Shown here one piece after another: positions 56,460 through 64,000 of a stretch of DNA of 64,000 nt. The notes below the pieces were generated by a model that did no database searches, was not told the origin of the DNA, and saw only the letters and a program-made list of their open reading frames with translations. The position numbers were made by a program, and so were the translations under genes. This DNA is from Cylicocyclus nassatus (Eukaryota > Nematoda > Chromadorea > Rhabditida > Strongylidae): NCBI GenBank assembly GCA_958299035.1, contig CATQJL010000112.1, positions 58,201,823-58,265,822 on the forward strand. Direction: 5' to 3'. Every line of letters begins with the position of its first letter. Position 1 is the first letter of the stretch.

Positions 56460-59455
56460 TTATACTGTGCGTTTCACCGAAAAAACCTAGAGCTTTCGTA
56501 AAGGCCTTTAACCATAAGATAGAAAGTGTCAAAAGTGCGTTTTCCCTCTGATATGAACATCGAAAACTCGTCGAGTGCATGACAAATTCTCGATTGTTCT
56601 CTGTATACTAATCAAACGTGATCCCGCGTAGCTACACACATGAGTAGATCAAAGTATGTGCTCAAGTCAACTGACAATGAGTTTCTTAGCGTACTATTAT
56701 AACAACTGCCAACTTCCCTTACTTTCTCATAAGTTCATCTAGCTGTAAGTGGTTTATCCTCAAAAACTGCCTCCCGATTCTAAACAAACACACTTTCAAC
56801 CATTTGAAATTCAAATCTCTGAAATGTTCATCCGACACAGAAAAGTGTTAAAATAGTAAATCTGTTTAGGGTGAGATACGCCATGCTTTTGATCGGTGGC
56901 ATCTTTTCAATGGTTCCTGCAGTTTTACAGATGAATACTCAATATTTCCTTTAATGCGAAATTTGTGTATTTTCTGCGTTCAGAGCAAGACACGGTTTGA
57001 ATTGTAGAAATTCAGAAAATCAAGGGAGGTTTTGCTCGGAGTCAATATTTTGAGAATTTGTTTCTGCGATTTATCCCGCTCAACAGTCAACAATCAAAAA
57101 GAATCAGTAACTACTACATTCAATACCCTGAATACGAGCGGTGCGCACCAATCACCCTTTTTCATTTTTCTAATGAGCGGTGTGCATGTAGCCACTGCGT
57201 AATTATGAGGTAGGCATGTCAAGGTTTCATGAGACTCTACAGTTTGCATTCATTCGGCTCGTTAGCGCTTTAGAACGCAGCTGTGTACTTTATAGTAGCC
57301 TTATAAAGGACATTCTCCACGTAGGTAGCAGATGCCCGTTGTAGGCAATAAATTGAGAAGCTCGGAGATTGCGCAGGTCTAGCCAAGAACACATCACCAG
57401 ACCTTTTCTGTGTAGTAATGCATGAGCTTGCTCTAGCGCCCCTAATTGTTTTCGTTTTGAAAGTGCGACCATGTCATCTCAACAGATTACTGGGTGACTA
57501 CGTGCAAACGTTTATGGAGTCTTCATTCTACAAAAGTTATACCATGTAACCTCTGAAATCTTGATGATCAGGCCTCAATTGAATGATTCTATAGCGACGA
57601 TTTTCTCCTCATTGAGATTCGACTGTGCCACCGTAATTATATCTGAGGAAGTAAGGTGTTGTGATCTAGATGAAGTTTTCGATAAACCAACTATTCGTCT
57701 TGTTTTTTCTTCTCTTTTCCAACCCTCAAAAACCTGACACTAATCTAAACACAGAAAAATAAATTTTGAACTTTCTATGAAAGTTTTAAAGTAAACATGT
57801 TCTTGCTGTATTGGGTACGTATCCTTTTATGTCCGCTACTCACAAAAACATCATACTTCTCTCTAATGCAGTGATATAACACAATCCCCAATTTTTATTC
57901 GATTTCGCAACTTTTATATCCATTTTGAAAATTGCTCGTCATATATAGCAAGTAGAAGACATCTACTTCTTCGAGACTGACTTCAGTCGAATTTTCTTCT
58001 TTTTGTATTGTTCATCTCCTTAGCCTTATCATCTCATCAAAAACATCATCCTTCTCTCATTGGAAGACTACCTTCACTTTCGGGAAAGAAGTAATCACGC
58101 ACATATGGGTCGAGTACACTTGTGTCTCTTCATCCACGACGCTTAAAGCTCACTAATGGTTAGCTCCACTTGACAGGAACTGACTGCTGCTGCGTTCTGT
58201 CCATTCACGCTTATCCCCACAACATAGACCTAAAATTTCTTCGCAAAAAGCATCCAGAACTCTAACTCCTGTGCAGGAGTTTCTCAAACAACTGACAGAA
58301 ACTTTCACAGAATTTTCGCAGCATTTTCGCCGGGTCACCTGCGGAAACCCTGCAATGAAGTGCTGCGGAAATGCTGAAAATATGGGGAATTTTCGCAGCA
58401 CTCGCTTACTTTCTAATGGCAGTGAGTGATTTCGATAGTTCTTTGAATTTGAACATAGAACAGTCACTTACGGTACAGAGCATCTGTTTTTTGTTCATTT
58501 GGTTGCGGTGATATAGGCAACTTTGAAAAGTTATTTGGTATAATTGTGAGCGGGGCCTGTATATTTCCTGATATTGAATACAAAAAGGTGACAGTCGTCC
58601 AAAAATCTTTGGAATCTCCCATCATTCAGTGGTTTTTGCCCCAGAAGTATCTAAGACTTCCTACCGCTGATGTATGTGCGCACTTCTTTTCATCTCATAG
58701 AGTTTCGAGACAGATAATTATTCATGGGGAAACTTCCCACAGCCTCAATCGTAAGATCAAAAATTGTAAAGAAGAGTAGCACATTGCTGCTGTGGCAGAA
58801 TTTGTCGGAAAATTTTGACTCTTTTGAAAAATAAAATGTTTTGCATGCTATATTTTGTAGATGTTTCGACCCTTTTTTGCATCTCGCATTAGCGTGCTGA
58901 AAAATCCTCTATTTTTTGCGAACCTCATTAGCAACGCGTTATAAGCTCTCCGTTACTTCGCATGCAGCCAAGCCCCTCTCCATAACACGATTAAGCCGCG
59001 GCCGCACTTCCATTCCAAAATGTTTCCTTACACGAAAATTCGTTTACGAGTAGAGTATTGCGTTTCTACACCTATTTATCTTCAGCTATGCTATGCTTAT
59101 ATTGTTACAAATGGGATGAGGAAAATGAGAAGGGAATAAGCGCTAGTTGATGCATTTTGTACTTGCGCACCTCTGCATATCGCTGTTTCTCTACCTCCTT
59201 CATTTTGTTGTCAGGAATGCAACCTAATTTCTGACAGAATCTTTGATTTGCAACATCAAGCAGCAGATTTGGTCTATAAATATGATCTCCTACTTTTTTG
59301 ATTCATGGATAGAGCAAAAAAAACTGTTTGTGGATCCGACAACCATAATTACAAAAAAACGTCATCCGTTTGGCGCCATCAATGTTTGCGTGAAAATTCG
59401 TTTGAATGCGCAGCAAAAATAACTGTAATTCTTCGACATTAGCAGAATACGCTTT
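56460..59455. repeat. diverged tandem block C (most complete)
   Basis: Anchors: ACCTAGAGCTTTCG near 56488, CGCGTAGCTACACACATGAG near 56625, GAGCGGTGCGCACCAATCA near 57135, TGCTGCGTTCTGTCCATT near 58189, TTAAGCCGCGGCC near 58991, TTGGCGCCATCAATGTTT near 59371. A frame at 58546-58779 ends at a GTAAGA donor but has no counterpart in the other blocks. Confidence 0.5.
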
Positions 59456-59944
59456 ATGGTAATCATACATACATAATACCATTTCTGGTAGTCACACATA
59501 AGGTAGAACAGAAACCGGAAATCTGGTAAATGTCTCCCACCCGAAAATAATTATTTTTCTAATGTTTCTATGGGAAGACCCTTTCGGTTACGGGCTGCTG
59601 CTCTTCGCTACACTGCGCTGCTAACAGATGACTCCTAAACGCTAGTATGGGAACGGAAGGTGAGCACTTCACCGCCCATGCGCCCATTTCCTATACCGCT
59701 CTCACAGCTTCAACGCATAGACATCGACTTCGTCTTCGTAAGCCTTATAAATTGATTACATATGTTTGTTCAAATTTCGCACTAATATGTAGAATTGACC
59801 TTTATATGGTTGAGGACTTTTACCCTGTATGCATCTATTTCTTGGTCATCCGAGATACGGCTACTTGTAATTGTTTTGCCTTCGTTTCTATCAGCTACTC
59901 GCAACTCAAAATCCAATCAAAATCAATCAACTTTCAGAACTTTT

Positions 59945-61690
59945 CTCTATAACAAAATTATACTATATGCTTCACCGAGAAAACCTAGAGCTTTCGTATA
60001 GGCTTTCAACCATAAGACAGGAAGTAAAAAACGCTTGTTTTTTCGAATTATCACTCTGATAATACCGAAAAGCCACGAAATGCATGACCACTAATTCTCG
60101 ATTGTTCTCTTTATAGTAATCAGATGTATTTCCGCGTAGCTACACACATGAGTAGATTAAAATATGAATATCTCATGATATCGCCTCATATATTATGCCC
60201 AAATTAGCTGACAATGAGCTTCGTAGCATACGCAGTATATAACATCAACCAACTTTCCCTACATCTTTCTTTGGGTTAATTTATTTGTGAGTGCTGTTTT
60301 TTTTTGAACTGCTTCCTGCCCCTATAGGTTCAATCAATCCTTATCAATGTAAAATGCAAATTTTTGAAGTGCTCATTGGGAAGAATGTTATGTTGGCAAG
60401 TGTATAGTGTAGTGTGCTTCACAAATCTAAAATTTTTGCTGCAGTTTTCAAATACAATTTTTTACATTTGATATGCTACATGGATCCTAGCTAGCACTTT
60501 TGCACTCCAGCTTAGGCCTTGTAACTCGGATATCCGCTATAGTAGAATCGGTATATATCTATAAATCTCGATCCGTGATATTCCCAGCTCGAAATACTTG
60601 AAGCCTTCTTCTTACCTTCTACAGTATTCATTGCTTAATGAGCCTATCAACGCCCAATCTCTTTTGTAAGTGGTTTTATGTATTATATGGGAGAGGTCGT
60701 ACCATTGGGCAACAAATACAACAAAAGCCCGTAACCATAGGGACCATTTCATGGATCTTTTCATAATGCTTTTGACCTATTTTAGAATGAGTGGGTTGGA
60801 AAGTCCTCCTCGAAGAATACTATGAGCTACCAAACATTGGAGAAGCTCTAAAAGTGCAGGTAAATGACTTTTCATGGCGGATATGGAGTTTGGAGAGAAT
60901 CTGCCAAAGATAATGTCTCTGAAGTATCTCGGCGGTTTTTTTTTGTCACGGATATCCAGGAGTTTATCCAGGAGAGAGGAGAACAAAAAAAGGTAACCTC
61001 TGAAATCTTCATGATGAGGCCTCAATTAAAATGTTTCTACAATACCAGTCACAGAGTGTGCAAAATTCCCTTGAGTATCGCGGAATTCCGGGAATGTCGC
61101 GGACTTTCGCGAAATTCCAGGAATTTTTCCTCATGCAATTTGACTCTGGTACACATATCTGAGGCAGTAAGGTGTTGATTTAGATAAAGGCTTTGATGAA
61201 CTAAATATTCGTCTTGTTTTTTCTTTTATTTTCCATGCCTCAAAAATCTGACACCAATGCAAACATAAAAATTGAAATCGTTCACATTTTATGAAAGTCT
61301 TCAAGTCAACATGGTTCTTGCTGTATTGAGCAGTGTACCTTGTATGTCTACTACTCATGAGAACATCGTTTTTCTATCTAGCGCTTTAATCCAGTTTTTT
61401 ATTCTCTGCAACTTTTATGTTCTTTTAAAAAATGCTTGCCGTATATATCTAATTCTTCGAAAATATCTTAAATCAGAGTCTATTACTGCTTTTGGTATTC
61501 ATTTTCTATGTGACCTTGTTATTTCGTTGAAAAACTACTTTCACTTTCGGAAATGAAGTAATTACGCACATATGCGTCGAGTACACTTGTGTCCCTTCAC
61601 CCACGACGCTTAAAGCTCACTAATGGTCAGCTCCACTTGACAGGAACTGACTGCTGCTGCGCTCTGTCCATTCACCCTTACCTTCACAAC
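59945..61690. repeat. diverged tandem block D (partial)
   Basis: Repeats ACCTAGAGCTTTCG near 59985, CGCGTAGCTACACACATGAG near 60134, TAACCTCTGAAATCTT near 60991 and TGCTGCGCTCTGTCCATT near 61654. Distances to the same anchors in block C are close to 3.5 kb, so C and D are a tandem pair. The rest of the unit is replaced by the palindrome that follows. Confidence 0.5.
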
Positions 61691-61774
61691 CAGAGGTGCG
61701 ATAGGGGGAGCCAAGTCTCCCCCTACCTTCACTTTTGAGCTGATACAGAGTGACCACCTTCACATTTGCGAAAA

Positions 61775-63765
61775 TTTTTTTGTTGAATATAAAGAAGGAA
61801 AATAAGTAAAACAAACGCAAAAGGGATTATTGAAGGCATATACATATGTATTGCAGTTTTAGGAACTCGCCGTCACCCATCGGAAGCGAAGGCCATCACC
61901 GCCATGGACGCATCCACTTTTTCGCCTTTCCACGAAATCGGAGAAGATAGCTTCGGGACGAATTTCGATTTAAAAAGCTATGACCAAACGGTCCTCTTTA
62001 GGGCCAATAACTGCGACCCAACGGCCCTCTTTAGGGCCACAGATACGGTGAACACAGCGGCATAAATATTCGAAATAAACGTGTCAATGAAATGGTGTAT
62101 TTTGAAGTGAAAGTCAACGACACTCTACAGATTTTATTAAGTAAATTTAGTTATGTCGTACTGCGAAGAAAGTAGGTCGATCCAGGAAGTATTTGCCGAG
62201 AACCAGAATTTTGAATGAAAAAATAACCAGAAATCATGCAAAATTGCCACTGTTATAAACCAAGTGGTTGAAGATGTCAGCAACTGCGACTTCATAGGTT
62301 TTAAAGGGTAAGTGTTGCTCTAACAGATAGTGAAAGAATCGGGTCGATTTGAGCAGTGGTCGCTAAGAACGAGAATTTTGAATAATTAGGCGATTTTAGG
62401 CTAATTTTTGACTGCTGACATTTGAACTCCTAAAACTCTTGATTGTGAAGATGTGTGATGTTCCGACTTCATAGGTTTTCTAGGGTAAGGTTTGCCCTAC
62501 TAGAATATATCTTACCCGTACCAATTCATCAAAGCACCGCCGAGATCCAGGCTCTTAAAAAAGCAGGTAAAAAACAGCTTTTTGAACTTCAACAGCTCGT
62601 AACTTCTCCAGAACTGCATGAATCATGTTGCGACTTCATAGGTTAGATTCTTCTCGTCAAGAGCTTTCAGATGATATATAATATGTGGGGGTTTCGCGCC
62701 TCTTACGGCATATGCCCGGGGGGGGGAGACTTTTTAGGCCAAAGTCTCCCCTGGCGGCCTCCAGCCAATACATTAAAATGGGCGAGGGGAGACTTTGGCC
62801 TAAAAAGTCTCCCCCCCGGTCATACGTCGAAGAAGGCCCCAAACCCCCATATATCATATATCATCTGAAAGCCCTTGATGAGAGGAATCTAACCTATGAA
62901 GTCGCAACATGATTCATGCAGTTCTGGAGAAGTTACGAGCTGTTGAAGTTCAAAAAGCTGTTTTTTACCTGCTTTTTTAAGAGCCTGGATCTCGGCGGTG
63001 CTTTGATGAATTGGTACGGGTAAGATATATTCTAGTAGGGCAAACCTTACCCTAGAAAACCTATGAAGTCCGAACATCACACATCTTCACAATCAAGAGT
63101 TTTAGGAGTTCAAATGTCAGCAATCAAAAATTAGCCTAAAATCGCCTAATTTTTCAAAATTCTCGTTCTCAGCGACCACTGCTCAAATCGACCCGATTCT
63201 TTCACTATCTGTTAGAGCAACACTTACCCTTTAAAACCTATGAAGTAGCAGTTGCTGACATCCTCAACCACTTGGTTTATAACAGTGGCAATTTTGCATG
63301 ATTTCTGGTTATTTTTTCATTCAAAATTCTGGTTCTCGGCAAATACTTCCTGGATCGACCTACTTTCTTCGCAGTACGACATAACTAAATTTACTTAATA
63401 AAATCTGTAGAGTGTCGTTGACTTTCACTTCAAAATACACCATTTCATTGACACGTTTATTTCGAATATTTATGCCGCTGCGTTCATCGTATCTGTGGCC
63501 CTAAAGAGGGCTGTTGGGTCGCAGTTATTGGCCCTAAAGAGGACCATTGGGTTAGAGCTCTTCAGTTGTCCGAAGTCATCATGAAGCTTTGCTCTATCGT
63601 AGAAAGTGCTGAGGCGTATATGCGTCCATGCCGGTGATGACCTCCAGTTCTCGCAGAAGGCGACGGCGATTTCCTAAAAATAAACTACATAGAATATGCT
63701 CTCAATACTTTCTTTTGCGTTCGTTTTGCTTAATTTCCTTTTTTTCAGTTTCAGCAAAACAATCA
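61775..63765. repeat. 2-kb imperfect palindrome (inverted duplication)
   Basis: The arms meet near 62768. Paired landmarks: GGAACTCGCC (61861) with GGCGATTTCCT (63665); CTCTTTAGGGCCAATAACTG with its inverse near 63520; CTTCATAGGTTTTCTAGGGT with its inverse near 63045; and GGGAGACTTTTTAGGCCAAA with its inverse at the centre. The spacer at the centre is only about 40 bp. The arms are highly similar, with scattered differences. The identical 63-codon frames at 62455 and 63080 only reflect the arms. Confidence 0.85.
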
Positions 63766-63860
63766 ATACCCAAAAGTCCGAAAAAAACCCAAACCAAAAA
63801 AAACCCAAAAAACCCAGTTCAAAGTCCGTCCTGTGCCCCCCCCCCTCTCTACCCCCACCA

Positions 63861-64000
63861 CCGGTCAACGTTTTTGAGAGGTGAGTGTCCGGCACTACCA
63901 TCTTCATTTTTGCTGCCCTGTGGTAGCTGCGACCCCCCCCCCCCCCCGGTCGACATTTTTGGGAGGTGAGTGTCCGGCACTACCACCTTCACTTTTGACC
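63861..64000. repeat. tandem repeat at window end
   Basis: Two copies of a unit beginning CCGGTC(A/G)AC(A/G)TTTTTG and running through GAGGTGAGTGTCCGGCACTA and CCTTCA(C/T)TTTTG, separated by a C run. The window ends inside the second copy, so the full extent is unknown. Similar CTTCACTTTTGA sequence lies near 61725, just outside the other arm of the palindrome. Confidence 0.6.

Noticed and set aside
62455..63080. 63-codon protein encoded twice on opposite strands
   Set aside because: Both frames are mirror images created by the palindrome arms, with no start context, domain or splice signal.

Overview
This window looks like a repeat-rich stretch of a nematode nuclear genome. The evidence is two spliced-leader (SL) RNA genes whose first 20 bases (GGTTTAATTACTCAAGTTTG) match nematode SL1 except at position 12, an RTE-type LINE, many mariner-like (TTAGGTTG) non-autonomous elements, very short introns, and AT-rich DNA. 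No bacterial-style gene organisation is present. Almost everything recognisable is mobile DNA; host genes are few and short.

Layout. 1-7.4 kb: nested fold-back and terminal-inverted-repeat (TIR) elements. Two of them, both 588 bp, each carry an SL RNA gene on the minus strand, and each lies inside a larger TIR element. A small secreted-protein gene is at 5.95-6.30 kb. 7.42-26.25 kb: a tandem array of eight Helitron-like copies separated by seven spacers of exactly 1632 bp each. Sequence differences in the first and last Helitron show that the inner copies are recombinants of two parents. 26.5-33 kb: palindromic mariner-like elements, MITEs and two weak exon candidates. 33.1-36.3 kb: a full-length but dead RTE LINE with a 16-bp target duplication and a tRNA-like (box A / box B) head. 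37.2-45.7 kb: a mariner-like element split by a rearranged Ty3/gypsy LTR retrotransposon. Its 3' half (LTR and pol) is on the minus strand, and its 5' half (LTR, tRNA-Gln-type primer site, leader, gag) is on the plus strand. The leader carries a three-exon coiled-coil gene antisense to gag. 45.9-48.9 kb: one well supported host exon and several weak ones around another palindromic mariner-like element. 50-61.7 kb: diverged tandem blocks with a period near 3.5 kb and no recognised gene. 61.77-63.77 kb: a palindrome of about 2 kb.

The strongest observations are the SL RNA genes carried on transposable elements, the Helitron array formed by unequal exchange, and the antisense intron-containing gene inside the retrotransposon leader. 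All identities and boundaries were read by eye; no alignment, folding or database search was run.
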